64,000 bases of DNA from Erythrobacter sp. EC-HK427 (GTDB taxonomy: Bacteria > Pseudomonadota > Alphaproteobacteria > Sphingomonadales > Sphingomonadaceae), in NCBI RefSeq assembly GCF_902498745.1, contig NZ_LR701479.1, positions 2,807,060 to 2,871,059 on the forward strand. Reading direction: 5' to 3'. A program made the position numbers and the translations under genes. Under the pieces are notes generated by a model. It did no database searches. It had not been told where the DNA came from and saw only the letters and a program-made list of their open reading frames with translations. Below, in pieces: positions 44,734 to 53,966 of the stretch; position 1 is the first letter of the stretch, and each line of letters opens with the position of its first letter.

Positions 44734-45090
44734 TCAGGCTCGCCATGCCATCCAAGCCACCACAATCAAGATTGGCAGACCAACGAGATCCACGAGAGCG
44801 ATTGTGCGATATGCCTCCGGCGATTCATGAATGACGTACAGAACAAGGAAACTTACCATGCTGATGGCAGTCACAATCACGGCCAGTCGCCTTACTTCCG
44901 GCATAAAAGCAGCGACCAGACAGGCACTGAAGACCGCAGCGAAAAGCGCAGCACGGTGTTGCATCAACATGAAAAGAGGGTCGCTCCCCGCAATGCCGTA
45001 AAGCTCTGTCAGGGTCGCGGGCCGGAATAACGCAAAGGCAGGCGCAAGATGGATGAGCGCAAGAACGAGCCAAAGAATACGTTGCAGCAT
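44734..45090 (-). CDS. Hypothetical integral membrane protein
   Basis: 118 residues with four hydrophobic segments (about 5-21, 44-64, 70-88 and 97-115), with little loop between them. No catalytic motif is seen. Charged residues are few. The gene is somewhat lower in GC than cysS. It could be a small permease-like or DoxX-like protein, but this cannot be decided from the sequence. Confidence 0.72.
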   Translation of the reverse strand: MLQRILWLVLALIHLAPAFALFRPATLTELYGIAGSDPLFMLMQHRAALFAAVFSACLVAAFMPEVRRLAVIVTAISMVSFLVLYVIHESPEAYRTIALVDLVGLPILIVVAWMAWRA

Positions 45091-45125
45091 GAAACCAATT
45101 ATTCACATCCGCATCGAAACGCAAG

Positions 45126-46592
45126 TTACCCCAGCTTCCACTCCCAGCCGAGCGGGTCGCCATCCATTACCTCGACTCCTCTCGCCGCCAGCTCGTCACG
45201 GATGGCATCGGAGGTGGCGAAGTCCTTCGTCGCACGCGCTTCCTTGCGGCGGTCTAGTGCGTCATCGATTTCGGCCTCGGTGATGGTTGCGGCTTTGGGA
45301 CGGATGCGGAGATCGGCGCGGGTCAGGTTGAGGAGGTTCAGGCCGAGGACGGAGTCCATCTCTCGCACCATCTCGAGAACGGTGGCATGACCAATTTGCG
45401 CGTCCAATGTCCCTTCGAGAAGCGTCAGAGCCACGCTCGTATTCAAATCATCTGCAACCGCCTCGCCGAAACGCATCAAGCGCGACTCAACCGCTGCGGC
45501 AACATCAAGCTGAGCAGGAAGTGCTTTGGTGTTAACACGCTCCACCGCCATCACCATCCGCTTCAACCGCACCAGCGCCGCGTCCAGGCCCTCCCACGAG
45601 AACTCCAGCTCGCTGCGGTAATGCGCTTGCAAGCACATCATCCGATACGCCAGCGGGTGGTAGCCCTTGTCGATCAGCAATTGTAGGCGGAGGAACTCGC
45701 CGCTCGACTTCGACATTTTGCCCGAGCGTTCGACGAGGAAGTTGTTGTGCATCCAGATTTTCGCGCCCGAATTGGTCGCCTCAGACAACCCGCCACAGCT
45801 GCAAAAGGCCTGGTTCTGCGCGATTTCGTTCGGGTGGTGGATTTCGCGGTGATCGATCCCGCCGGTGTGGATATCGAACGGAAAGCCGAGCAATTTGCCG
45901 CCCATCACGCTGCATTCGAGGTGCCAGCCGGGCGCGCCCTTGCCCCAGGGCGAATCCCATTCCATCTGCCGCGTCTCGCCCGGCGGAGTTTTGCGCCAGA
46001 TCGCGAAGTCGGCTGGATTTCGCTTATCTTTCACAGGATCGATGCGCATATGCGCTTCAGCATCCTCTGCGAGCTGATCTTGCTCGTGGCGGCCGGCAAG
46101 CCGCCCGTAATCCTCCACCGTCGACACATCGAAATAGAGGCCGCTGTCGAGCTCGTAGCAGTGCTTCTCCGCAATGCTCTCCGCAAAGGCGATCATGTCG
46201 TCGATGTAATCGGTGGCGACCGACCAATGCGCGGGCTGGCGGATATTGAGCGCCTTAACGTCCGCCCAATAGGCCTCGGTGTAATGCTTGGCGATGTCCC
46301 AGATCGACTGCGCTTTCTCCGCCGCCATCTTCTCCATCTTGTCCTCGCCCGCATCGCCATCATCGGTCAGGTGCCCGACATCGGTGATGTTGATGACATG
46401 GTTGAGTTTGTAGCCCTTCCAGCTGAGCGTCCGCCCGAGAATGTCTGCAAAAACATAGGCGCGCATATTGCCGATATGCGGATAATTGTAGACCGTCGGC
46501 CCGCACGAATAGACCCGTGCCTCGCCTGCATGGACGGGGACGAACGGCTCGATCTGCCGGGTGAGCGAGTTGAAGAGTTTGAGGTCGGTCAT
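45126..46592 (-). CDS. cysS: Cysteinyl-tRNA synthetase
   Basis: 488 residues from ATG 46592. The HIGH-type motif is in YSCGPTVYNYPHIGNMRAYV with the zinc Cys, further zinc ligands are in GWHLECSVM and GGIDHREIHHPNE, and KMSKS occurs in ERSGKMSKSSGEF. It charges tRNA-Cys with cysteine. The upstream ATG at 46631 adds 13 residues without support. Confidence 0.97.
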   Translation of the reverse strand: MTDLKLFNSLTRQIEPFVPVHAGEARVYSCGPTVYNYPHIGNMRAYVFADILGRTLSWKGYKLNHVINITDVGHLTDDGDAGEDKMEKMAAEKAQSIWDIAKHYTEAYWADVKALNIRQPAHWSVATDYIDDMIAFAESIAEKHCYELDSGLYFDVSTVEDYGRLAGRHEQDQLAEDAEAHMRIDPVKDKRNPADFAIWRKTPPGETRQMEWDSPWGKGAPGWHLECSVMGGKLLGFPFDIHTGGIDHREIHHPNEIAQNQAFCSCGGLSEATNSGAKIWMHNNFLVERSGKMSKSSGEFLRLQLLIDKGYHPLAYRMMCLQAHYRSELEFSWEGLDAALVRLKRMVMAVERVNTKALPAQLDVAAAVESRLMRFGEAVADDLNTSVALTLLEGTLDAQIGHATVLEMVREMDSVLGLNLLNLTRADLRIRPKAATITEAEIDDALDRRKEARATKDFATSDAIRDELAARGVEVMDGDPLGWEWKLG

Positions 46593-46646
46593 TGCGGAAA
46601 CGCGCTTAGAGCGGGGAGCGGTGGCGGGCAACTATTCTCCTCCCAC

Positions 46647-46748
46647 CGTCATTGCGAGGAGCCGAAGGCGACGCGGCAATCCAGTTACAACGTTTGGATG
46701 CACGAACTAGCGTCTGAACTGGATTGCTTCGCTACACTCGCAATGACG
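46647..46748. repeat. 102-bp palindromic element of the CGTCATTGCGAG type
   Basis: The left arm runs from CGTCATTGCGAGGAG to GCGGCAATCCAG (46647-46684) and the right arm from CTGGATTGCTTCG to CTCGCAATGACG (46719-46748). The outer arms are perfect inverses over at least 12 bp, and the pair flanks an unrelated 34-bp middle. It lies between cysS and the DUF2939 gene and ends 4 bp before the latter's stop. Confidence 0.9.
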
Positions 46749-46751
46749 AGG

Positions 46752-47270
46752 TTATTCGCGTGGTTCATCCGGATCATTCAGCCGGAATCCCGTCAGCTTC
46801 CAGCCGATGCCGTCGCGGGCGAAAATCAGGTCGGGCCCGGTCGAGCCGTCCTCGAAAGTCCCCTCGGCGGTAAAATGGTCGAGCCCGTCGCGCTGCACAT
46901 CCCAGCTCAGCTCCTGCCCGCGCAGCCTCTCGGGCAGCAGACCCGCCGCAAGCCCGCCGACCATCACGACATTGCCCATCGCATCGGGGGTGAGCATCCG
47001 CTCGGTCATTTCCGGCCCGACGCGCTGGAGGATCTCGCCGCCGATCCGGCCCATAACACCACCCTCCGCCTGCTGCCGCCGCGCCGCCTCGGTAATCTGC
47101 TCCGCCGCCGAAGCGCGCAGCGCGGGAAAGTCCACCTGCTCCTCCAGCGCGGCAGTGTCTCCCGCCTGCGCCGCATCCGCGAGCGACTTCATGGCGAGCC
47201 ATGGCGAGGCGATATACCAGCCGCCGAATAGGAGGGCGACGAGGAGGATGAGGGCGAGGAGTTTTTTCAT
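46752..47270 (-). CDS. DUF2939 domain protein
   Basis: 172 residues. A hydrophobic N-terminus (KKLLALILLVALLFGGWYIASPW) is a signal anchor and is followed by LAMKSLADAAQAGDTAALEEQVDFPALRASAAEQI, the conserved DUF2939 pattern. It is probably anchored in the inner membrane, facing the periplasm. Its role is unknown. It overlaps the upstream small gene by 4 bp. Confidence 0.85.
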   Translation of the reverse strand: MKKLLALILLVALLFGGWYIASPWLAMKSLADAAQAGDTAALEEQVDFPALRASAAEQITEAARRQQAEGGVMGRIGGEILQRVGPEMTERMLTPDAMGNVVMVGGLAAGLLPERLRGQELSWDVQRDGLDHFTAEGTFEDGSTGPDLIFARDGIGWKLTGFRLNDPDEPRE

Positions 47271-47617
47271 TCTTCGGGAAACGTCCTGACAACTTCGATT
47301 GTGCCGACAATGGCCGCGTTGAACGCGTCGATATCCTCGGCGGGAATCCAGTATTCCTCGTGATCGCGGCCACCAGCAAGCTGCGGCTCATACTGGTCGA
47401 GATAGTCCTTGCGCACATCGAACCGTGTCACATAGCCGGAGCCGCTGGCGGGGACATTCCAGTCGCGAGCGATTTTCGCCGCGTATTCCTCGGTCGTCAC
47501 CGGATAGAAGATCGGCTGTTCGGGCAAGCGGGGAGGCCAGGCTTTCCAGCCGGATTCTTCGACGAGCTTGAGTTCTTTAGGGCCGGTGGGACGCCAGAGG
47601 GTTACGGTTTCAACCAA
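47267..47617 (-). CDS. Conserved small protein of the so-called ADP-ribosylation/crystallin J1 group
   Basis: 116 residues. The sequence TVTLWRPTGPKELKLVEESG and PRLPEQPIFYPVTTEEYAAKIARDWNV is a recurring family in alphaproteobacteria whose database name I recall as ADP-ribosylation/crystallin J1-like; no ADP-ribosyl hydrolase motif is visible, so the name should not be taken as a function. EYWIPAEDIDAFNAAIVGTIEVV ends the domain. Coupled to the DUF2939 gene by an ATGA overlap. Confidence 0.75.
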   Translation of the reverse strand: MVETVTLWRPTGPKELKLVEESGWKAWPPRLPEQPIFYPVTTEEYAAKIARDWNVPASGSGYVTRFDVRKDYLDQYEPQLAGGRDHEEYWIPAEDIDAFNAAIVGTIEVVRTFPEE

Positions 47618-47634
47618 AATACTCTTCCTTCCCT

Positions 47635-47724
47635 CGTCACCGCCGCGAAGGCGGGGGACTAGCTTACTGCAATTGCTGGCGATTCACACGAAAAAGCTGG
47701 ATTCCCGCCTGCGCGGGAATGACG
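47635..47724. repeat. Extragenic palindrome pair of the CGTCATTCCCGC type, one arm degenerate
   Basis: The right unit, CTGGATTCCCGCC to GCGGGAATGACG at 47697-47724, matches the unit at 25401-25428 with one difference. The left partner (47635-47660, starting CGTCACCGCCGCG) is degraded. It lies between the start of the small gene ending at 47617 and the cobT stop. Confidence 0.75.
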
Positions 47725-47749
47725 AAACGGGGGCTTGGCGACACACCCA

Positions 47750-49576
47750 TCACTCCGCCTCGAACAAATCCGCCAGTTGCTCGATAATCGTCCCGCCGAG
47801 CTGTTCCGCGTCCATAATCGTCACCGCGCGCTTGTAGTAGCGGGTCACGTCGTGCCCGATGCCGATCGCCACCAGTTGCACGGGCGACTTCGTTTCGATC
47901 CATTCGATCACCTTGCGCAGGTGCCCTTCGAGGTAGCCCGCCGAATTCACGCTCAGCGTGCTGTCATCCACCGGTGCGCCGTCGGAAATTACCATCAGGA
48001 TGCGGCGGTCTTCGGGGCGGGTGAGCAAGCGTTCGTGCGCCCAGAGCAGCGCCTCGCCGTCGATATTCTCCTTCAGCAGCCCTTCGCGCATCATCAGGCC
48101 GAGATTGCGGCGCGCGCGGCGCATCGGTTCGTCGGCCTTTTTGTAGATGATATGGCGCAAATCATTGAGGCGGCCGGGATTGGGCGGACGCCCGTCCTTC
48201 AGCCATTGCTCGCGCCCCTGCCCGCCTTTCCATGCGCGGGTGGTGAAGCCGAGAATCTCCACTTTCACCCCGCAGCGTTCCAGCGTGCGGGCGAGAATGT
48301 CCGCGCTGATCGCGGCGATGCTGATCGGGCGCCCGCGCATAGAACCGGAATTGTCGATCAGCAGGGTGACGACGGTGTCCTTGAAGTCCTGCTCCTGCTC
48401 CACCTTGTAGCTGAGCGAGTGGCCGGGGCTGACGATCACGCGGGCGAGCCGCGCGGCATCGATCAGGCCTTCTTCCTGGTCAAAATCCCAACTGCGGTTC
48501 TGCTGCGCCATCAGGCGGCGCTGGAGCCGGTTGGCAAGCCGTGTCACCACCGATTGCAGCCCGGCAAGCTGGCTGTCGAGATAGGCGCGCAGCCGCGTCA
48601 GCTCCTCCGCATCGCACAGGTCGCTGGCTTCAACCACTTCGTCAAATTCGGTGGTGAAGGCCTTGTATTCGAAGCCTTCAGGCAAATCCTGCCACGGCGC
48701 GTTGCGGCGTTGGGGGAGCATGAACTCCTCGCCATCATCGCCCGGATCGCCTTCGGCAAGGTTCTCGTCCCCGGTCGCTTCGTCCTGCTCCTCGCCTTCG
48801 CCTTCCTCGCCATCGGCACCTTCGGCGCGGACTTCGGGCTGGTCTGCGCCCGCATCCTCGCCCTGATCGTCCTCTTCGGGGCCGTCATCCTCGCCCTGGT
48901 CTTCATCCGAGTCTTGGTCGAGATCCATGCCGTCCTCAGGCTCGGCCTCGGTCTGGATCATGTCGAGATGGCGCAGCATATCGAGGCCAAGCCGCTGGAA
49001 GGCAGACTGGTCTTCAAGCAACTCGCCCAGCCGCTCGAAATCATCGCCTGTGCGGCTCTCGATATGCTCGCGCACCAGATCGACCCCTGCCCGCGCCGCC
49101 TCTGGCACCGGCTGGCCGGTCAGCTGCTCGCGCAGCATCAGGCCAAGCGCGGTGTGCAGCGGGACGTCAGCGAAAGTCTGCGCGCGGGCAATGTCGCTCC
49201 CCGCCACGCGCCGTTCCTGCACCGATGCAAGGTTGTCGCGCATTCCGGCAAAGTTCCGCTCGCCAATCGCTTCGAACCGGGCACGCTCGATCGCGTCGTA
49301 GCAGGCGCGGGCATCGGGATCGGCGGGGCGCTGCGCCATATGCAGCTTGGGATTATGATGCCGCAGCTTGAGCGCAAAGGCGTCGGCGAACCCCCGCGCC
49401 TCACGCGCGGCAGCAGCCGGAATATCGCGCGGCGGCATCGGTACGCGCACGGTGCGGCCCTGTTCGGAGGCGCTGTCGGCAGTGAAGCCCAGCTCCACCT
49501 CCGCATCGCGCGCGATTGCCCGGGTTGCGCCAGTCAGCGCCTGTTTGAAACGGTCAAGGGGAGATTCGTCAGCCAT
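47750..49576 (-). CDS. cobT: Cobaltochelatase CobT subunit
   Basis: 608 residues from ATG 49576. The N-terminal half is typical CobT ([22 protein letters not shown]), a central acidic stretch (about residues 220-285) is rich in Asp and Glu, and the C-terminal von Willebrand A domain holds the MIDAS motif [11 protein letters not shown]. CobT works with CobS and CobN to insert cobalt into hydrogenobyrinate diamide in aerobic B12 synthesis. cobS and cobN are not in the window. The product could feed the B12-dependent MetH 8 kb away. Confidence 0.95.
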   Translation of the reverse strand: MADESPLDRFKQALTGATRAIARDAEVELGFTADSASEQGRTVRVPMPPRDIPAAAAREARGFADAFALKLRHHNPKLHMAQRPADPDARACYDAIERARFEAIGERNFAGMRDNLASVQERRVAGSDIARAQTFADVPLHTALGLMLREQLTGQPVPEAARAGVDLVREHIESRTGDDFERLGELLEDQSAFQRLGLDMLRHLDMIQTEAEPEDGMDLDQDSDEDQGEDDGPEEDDQGEDAGADQPEVRAEGADGEEGEGEEQDEATGDENLAEGDPGDDGEEFMLPQRRNAPWQDLPEGFEYKAFTTEFDEVVEASDLCDAEELTRLRAYLDSQLAGLQSVVTRLANRLQRRLMAQQNRSWDFDQEEGLIDAARLARVIVSPGHSLSYKVEQEQDFKDTVVTLLIDNSGSMRGRPISIAAISADILARTLERCGVKVEILGFTTRAWKGGQGREQWLKDGRPPNPGRLNDLRHIIYKKADEPMRRARRNLGLMMREGLLKENIDGEALLWAHERLLTRPEDRRILMVISDGAPVDDSTLSVNSAGYLEGHLRKVIEWIETKSPVQLVAIGIGHDVTRYYKRAVTIMDAEQLGGTIIEQLADLFEAE

Positions 49577-49674
49577 AATTGCAGCGCCGGACATACTGGC
49601 AAAGCGCAGGGGAACAAGGGGGGCCTTTCGGCGTCCTATCACTTTATGTGTAACATCATCTCATAGGATTACCC

Positions 49675-50337
49675 ATGCGCTTGCCATTTGGTTTTGCCAT
49701 TCTGTCTCTCGCTGCTGCCCCAGCGTCTGTTCAGGCACAGGAGCTGGACGAGGATTTCGAGCTTTGGCTCAACCCCTCGGTCGAATATTCGATCGACGAT
49801 GACACCGCGATCGAGCTGGAAACAGCACAACGTCTGCGCGCTTTGGACCGGGGCCGTGTCGACACCTATTTCTTTCGCGGCTGGGTGAAGCAGGATGTGG
49901 CCGACGGGCTGACGTTGGCGGGCGCGGTCGAACAGCGGTTCAACGATGGCGGACGCGACGAAGTGCGCACGATCCAGCAGCTTTCGGCCAGCAGCGGCAT
50001 CTTGCGCGGTCGCTTGCGCGCCGAACAGCGGTTTGTCGAAGGCAATGACGGCCGCATGGGCCTGCGCTTGCGCCCGCGTGCGGGGATTGCGCTTCCGCTC
50101 GGCGAGGACGGACGCTGGAGTGCAGAAGCGAATGCCGAATTGTTCTGGACGCTACGCGGTACCAGCCCAACCAGCGACACCGGGATCACCGGCCTGCGCA
50201 CCCAGATCGGCGTCGGCTACGAAGTCAGCGACAATCTGGAACTGAGCCTCGCCTATCTGCGGCAGCAGGACTTCGACGATAACGGCCCCGACACGGTAGG
50301 CCATGCGCCGCTCATCGGGATTGAATTTTCGTTCTGA
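49675..50337 (+). CDS. DUF2490 outer-membrane-type protein
   Basis: 220 residues with a signal peptide (FGFAILSLAAAPASVQAQ). Amphipathic strands alternate from residue 30 to the end, which finishes in Phe (PLIGIEFSF), typical of an outer membrane beta-barrel of the DUF2490 family. Function unknown. It is divergent from cobT. Confidence 0.85.
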   Translation: MRLPFGFAILSLAAAPASVQAQELDEDFELWLNPSVEYSIDDDTAIELETAQRLRALDRGRVDTYFFRGWVKQDVADGLTLAGAVEQRFNDGGRDEVRTIQQLSASSGILRGRLRAEQRFVEGNDGRMGLRLRPRAGIALPLGEDGRWSAEANAELFWTLRGTSPTSDTGITGLRTQIGVGYEVSDNLELSLAYLRQQDFDDNGPDTVGHAPLIGIEFSF

Positions 50338-50360
50338 GGCGAGCCTGATCCAGGCGCCGC

Positions 50361-50852
50361 CTAGTCGTCGTTCAGCAAGCCGTTGAGCAATTCGGCGGCG
50401 CGGCGCTCCTGCTCGGGGCTGCTGCCTACACTTGCCGAACATCGGATACCGTCGGGTGTCCGCTCGCAATTGGGCGGCAGTTCGGGCTCTTCCTCTGCAA
50501 CGGTGATGCGCTGATCCACCGGGCGGGCGCTGGCGAGCGTGCGGTATTGCGCCTGCTCGGCCTCTTCGCACGCGCTCACCCGGCGAATGATGACCTGCCC
50601 GTTCTCGCCCAATTCGGGGCCAACGGGCTGGTTGGCCTCAGCCGCCGCCCGCGCCGACTCGCAGGAAAATTCCGCAGGCGCGTCAGCCGGTTCATCCGCC
50701 GCTGCAGGTTCTGCGCGAATGGTGTCGGCAAGGCTAAAGCTGTTCAGTTCGCTCAAATCGGGGGTCGCGGTCGGATCGCCCGCCTGCGCAAAGGCCATCG
50801 CCGGGACTGCTAACAATCCGGTTGCCATTAAAAGCTCGATACCAATGCGCAT
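50361..50852 (-). CDS. Exported hypothetical protein with Cys pairs
   Basis: 163 residues. A signal peptide (ELLMATGLLAVPAMAFAQ) is followed by an acidic Ala/Pro-rich region and four Cys (FSCESA, SACEEA, PNCERTPDGIRCSA), suitable for disulfides. No known domain. It lies in tandem with the DUF4197 gene on the minus strand, and the stop faces the DUF2490 gene. Confidence 0.72.
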   Translation of the reverse strand: MRIGIELLMATGLLAVPAMAFAQAGDPTATPDLSELNSFSLADTIRAEPAAADEPADAPAEFSCESARAAAEANQPVGPELGENGQVIIRRVSACEEAEQAQYRTLASARPVDQRITVAEEEPELPPNCERTPDGIRCSASVGSSPEQERRAAELLNGLLNDD

Positions 50853-50879
50853 GGAAACCCCCTTTTTCCTAGCGAGTAG

Positions 50880-51572
50880 CTACAAATTACGCGCACCCAG
50901 CACGCCGATCAAGAGCGGATCGTTGGTGGCGCGCGGATTGGCGCGGATCGCGGCTTCTTCCACCCCCATTTCGCGCCAGATCGCATTGTCGATGCGGGTC
51001 GCCATGTTCTGCGAGATGCCGCCCACATCAACGCCGGTCGTGCTCGCCAGCAGATCGCGTACGACCGGTTCGTTGGCGATGCGGATTGCAGTGCCGACTT
51101 CTGGCACGATCAGTTCCACCAGCGTCATCCCCATTTCGCCGCGCAGAAACTCCATCGCCGCGGTCGGCCCGCCATTGACGATGGCAAGCGCGTTGTTGAT
51201 GCCGATGCCACGCACCGTTTCAAGCACGATAGGTGCCGCGATTTCCGAGCCTTCGAGGGCAATGGCCGCGAAGACATCTTCCAGCCGGTTGCGAAACGCG
51301 GTGGATGTGAGGAAATTCGCAACCGCATTGCCGCGCACGCCAAGGAAGCTGTTGAGGCCAATCGCGGCGACCTGCTCGTCCCAATAGCCGCCCGGTTGCA
51401 ACATCCGGTCGAACGCGCGCTGGCTGGAAAGCTCCAGCAACCGCCGCACCGCTTCGGTCAGGCTAAGCCCGCCCATGCTTTCGCAGCCGGGCAGCACAAG
51501 CAGCGCGCCGGTGGCTCCTGCGCCCGCCAGAAAGCGGCGGCGATTGGCGGTGGTGGCAGTGAATTCGGTCAT
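50880..51572 (-). CDS. DUF4197 domain lipoprotein
   Basis: 230 residues. The N-terminus RRRFLAGAGATGALLVLPGCES combines an RR motif with a lipobox-like LVLPGC, so export by Tat or Sec followed by lipidation is likely. The remaining DUF4197 domain runs from LTEAVRRLLELSSQRAFDRML to FLGVRGNAVANFLTSTAFRNRLED and DNAIWREMGVEEAAIRANP. Function unknown. Confidence 0.87.
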   Translation of the reverse strand: MTEFTATTANRRRFLAGAGATGALLVLPGCESMGGLSLTEAVRRLLELSSQRAFDRMLQPGGYWDEQVAAIGLNSFLGVRGNAVANFLTSTAFRNRLEDVFAAIALEGSEIAAPIVLETVRGIGINNALAIVNGGPTAAMEFLRGEMGMTLVELIVPEVGTAIRIANEPVVRDLLASTTGVDVGGISQNMATRIDNAIWREMGVEEAAIRANPRATNDPLLIGVLGARNL

Positions 51573-51624
51573 AATTTGCGTCCTCTTCTTGCCGCGGGCT
51601 TAGCACGGCGACCATATAGGTGCG

Positions 51625-53796
51625 ATGGCAATATCTCGCGTCAGGCTACTGGTGATGAACGCCGCGTTGGGCCCGCTCGATTACCGCGTGCCCGATGGCA
51701 TGGCGGTGCAGCATGGCAGCGTGGTGGTCGCGCCATTGGGGCCGCGGCAGGTGACGGGAATCGTATGGGAGGAGGACAGGCTCCCCGCGCAATCGGTGCC
51801 CGAGGCCAAACTGCGGCCCTTGCTGGCAGTGCTCGACGTGCCGCCAATCCGGGCGGAGCTGCGGCGGCTGATCGAATGGACGGCGGACTATTACATCGCC
51901 TCGCTGGCTTCGGTCGCGCGCATGGTGATCGCCAGCGGCGGCGCTTTGCGTGGGCCTGCCATGATGACCGAATACCGGCTGAGCGGCGGATTGCCCGAAC
52001 GCCTCACCCCGCAGCGGCAGGCGGCGCTAGAGGCCTTGGAAGGCGAGCAAGCCACGATCCGCGAACTTGCGGGCATTGCGGGCGTTTCCGAGGGCCTACT
52101 GCGCGGGCTGGTGAATCAGGGCGTGCTCGAACCGGTCGAAGTCGATGTCGACCGCCCCTACCCGCGCGCTTCGGCAGGACACGCCATGGTCGATCTTAAC
52201 ACCGATCAGCAGCGCGTTGCAGCGCGGCTGGTGGAGGCGGTGCGGGAGGCCAAGTTCGCGCCCTTCCTGCTCGACGGCGTGACCGGATCGGGCAAGACTG
52301 AAACCTATTTCGAGGCTCTGGCAGAGGCGCTCAAGGCCAACCGCCAGACACTCGTCCTTCTGCCCGAAATCGCCTTGACCGAAGCCTTCCTCTCGCGTTT
52401 CGAGAGCCGTTTTGGCGCGGCGCCGATCGTCTGGCATTCCTCGCTCAAAAGCACCGAACGCCGCCGCGCGTGGCGCGCCATTGCCAGCGGCGAGGCGCAG
52501 GTGGTGGTCGGCGCGCGCTCGGCGCTGTTCCTGCCCTACGCCAATCTCGGCCTGATCGTGGTCGATGAAGCGCACGAGATCAGCTTCAAGCAGGAAGATG
52601 GCGTGCGCTACAATGCTCGCGATGTGGCGGTGATGCGCGCGCATTTTGAAGGGCTGCCGGTGGTGCTCGCCAGCGCCACGCCCGCGCTCGAAAGCCTGCA
52701 TATGGCCGATAGCGGGATCTACGAGAAGCTCGTCCTGCCCAGCCGCTATGGCGGGGCAGAGCTGCCCGTTATCAAGCTCATCAACCTGATCGAGGAACAG
52801 CCGGGGCGCGGCGCGTGGATCGCTGCGCCTTTGCGCACCGCGCTCGAAGACCGGCTGGCGAAGGGCGAGCAATCGCTGCTCTTCCTCAACCGGCGGGGTT
52901 ATGCGCCGCTGACGCTGTGCCGCAATTGCGGGCATCGCTACCAATGCCCCAATTGCAGCGCATGGCTGGTCGAGCATCGCCTCAGCAAACGCCTCGCCTG
53001 CCACCATTGCGGCCACGAGACCGCGCCGCCCGAAAAATGCGCCGAGTGCGGGGAGCCCGATTGCCTTGTCGCCTGCGGCCCGGGCGTGGAGCGGATTGCC
53101 GATGAAGTCGCCGAAATCCTCCCCGAAGCGCGGGTGGCGGTGGTGACGTCGGACACGCTGGGTTCGCCCGAAAAGGCTGCGGAGTTTGTTGCCATGGCGG
53201 AGGCGAAGGCGATTGACGTGATCGTCGGCACGCAGCTCGTCACCAAGGGCTTCCACTTCCCCGAACTCACGCTGGTGGGCGTGATCGATGCTGATCTGGG
53301 GCTCGAAGGCGGGGATTTGCGCGCGGCGGAGCGCACTTACCAGCAAGTCGCACAGGTCGCCGGACGCGCCGGTCGCGGCTCCAAACCCGGCGAAGTGATG
53401 ATCCAGACGCGGCATCCCGAAGCGCCGGTGATCGCGGCGCTGGAAGCGGGCGACCGCGATGCTTTTTACGAGGCGGAAACCGAATCCCGCCGCCATGCAG
53501 GCGCGCCGCCTTTCGGTCGCTGGGCGGCGATTGTCGTCTCTGCGGAGGATGACCGCGAGGCCCGCGAGGCCGCCAACCGCATCGGCGACACCCGCCCGCA
53601 TCTGGACGACGTCATGATCCTCGGCCCCGCGCCCGCGCCGTTGGCGCTACTCAGGAACCGCTACCGCTACCGCCTGCTGCTCAACGCAAAGCGCACCGCG
53701 AACTTGCAGGCGGTGATCCGCGACTGGCTGGCAAAGGTGCAACACCCGCCGGGCGTGCGCGTTGGCGTGGATATTGATCCGTATAGTTTCGTTTGA
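51625..53796 (+). CDS. priA: Primosomal protein N' (PriA helicase)
   Basis: 723 residues. The N-terminal 3'-BD-like domain precedes helicase motifs: Walker A GVTGSGKTETYFEAL (about 218-232), DEAH in VVDEAHEISFKQEDG, and VGTQLVTKGFHFPELTLVGV. Zinc cysteines lie in CRNCGHRYQCPNC, CHHCGHETAPPEKC and ECGEPDC. It restarts stalled replication forks by reloading the replisome. The ATG at 51625 starts MAISRVRLLVMNAALG. The 92-bp repeat follows its stop. Confidence 0.96.
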   Translation: MAISRVRLLVMNAALGPLDYRVPDGMAVQHGSVVVAPLGPRQVTGIVWEEDRLPAQSVPEAKLRPLLAVLDVPPIRAELRRLIEWTADYYIASLASVARMVIASGGALRGPAMMTEYRLSGGLPERLTPQRQAALEALEGEQATIRELAGIAGVSEGLLRGLVNQGVLEPVEVDVDRPYPRASAGHAMVDLNTDQQRVAARLVEAVREAKFAPFLLDGVTGSGKTETYFEALAEALKANRQTLVLLPEIALTEAFLSRFESRFGAAPIVWHSSLKSTERRRAWRAIASGEAQVVVGARSALFLPYANLGLIVVDEAHEISFKQEDGVRYNARDVAVMRAHFEGLPVVLASATPALESLHMADSGIYEKLVLPSRYGGAELPVIKLINLIEEQPGRGAWIAAPLRTALEDRLAKGEQSLLFLNRRGYAPLTLCRNCGHRYQCPNCSAWLVEHRLSKRLACHHCGHETAPPEKCAECGEPDCLVACGPGVERIADEVAEILPEARVAVVTSDTLGSPEKAAEFVAMAEAKAIDVIVGTQLVTKGFHFPELTLVGVIDADLGLEGGDLRAAERTYQQVAQVAGRAGRGSKPGEVMIQTRHPEAPVIAALEAGDRDAFYEAETESRRHAGAPPFGRWAAIVVSAEDDREAREAANRIGDTRPHLDDVMILGPAPAPLALLRNRYRYRLLLNAKRTANLQAVIRDWLAKVQHPPGVRVGVDIDPYSFV

Positions 53797-53803
53797 GGCG
53801 AAT

Positions 53804-53895
53804 AGCCCTTCCCCTTGGGGAAGGGTTGGGATGGGGGTACGGCGTCAAATTGGCGTGGAACCCCCACCCCCAGCCCCTCCCCAAGGGGAGGGGAG
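53804..53895. repeat. 92-bp dispersed palindromic repeat, copy 2
   Basis: Inverse orientation of the unit at 35979-36070, starting AGCCCTTCCCCTTGGGGAAG and ending CCAAGGGGAGGGGAG. The two copies differ mostly in a short central stretch. It lies directly behind priA, and may terminate its transcript before the met operon. Confidence 0.88.
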
Positions 53896-53934
53896 TTAAG
53901 CAAAGTTTCCAAAGAAACCACATTTTCCCTAGCA

Positions 53935-53954
53935 ATATAACAATTCCGTTATAT
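53935..53954. promoter_or_regulatory. Operator-like palindrome upstream of the met operon
   Basis: ATATAACAATTCCGTTATAT has perfect 7-bp arms around a 6-base spacer and lies 12 bp before the ATG of the ArsR-methyltransferase gene. This is the size and position of an ArsR-type autoregulatory site. It overlaps an AT-rich promoter-like stretch. Confidence 0.7.
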
Positions 53955-53966
53955 GCTTATGTAGCT

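Noticed and set aside
53797-53966. SAM or SAH riboswitch before the met operon
   Set aside because: The space between the 92-bp repeat and the ATG is about 70 bp and is occupied by an operator-like palindrome; no riboswitch-like fold was recognised.
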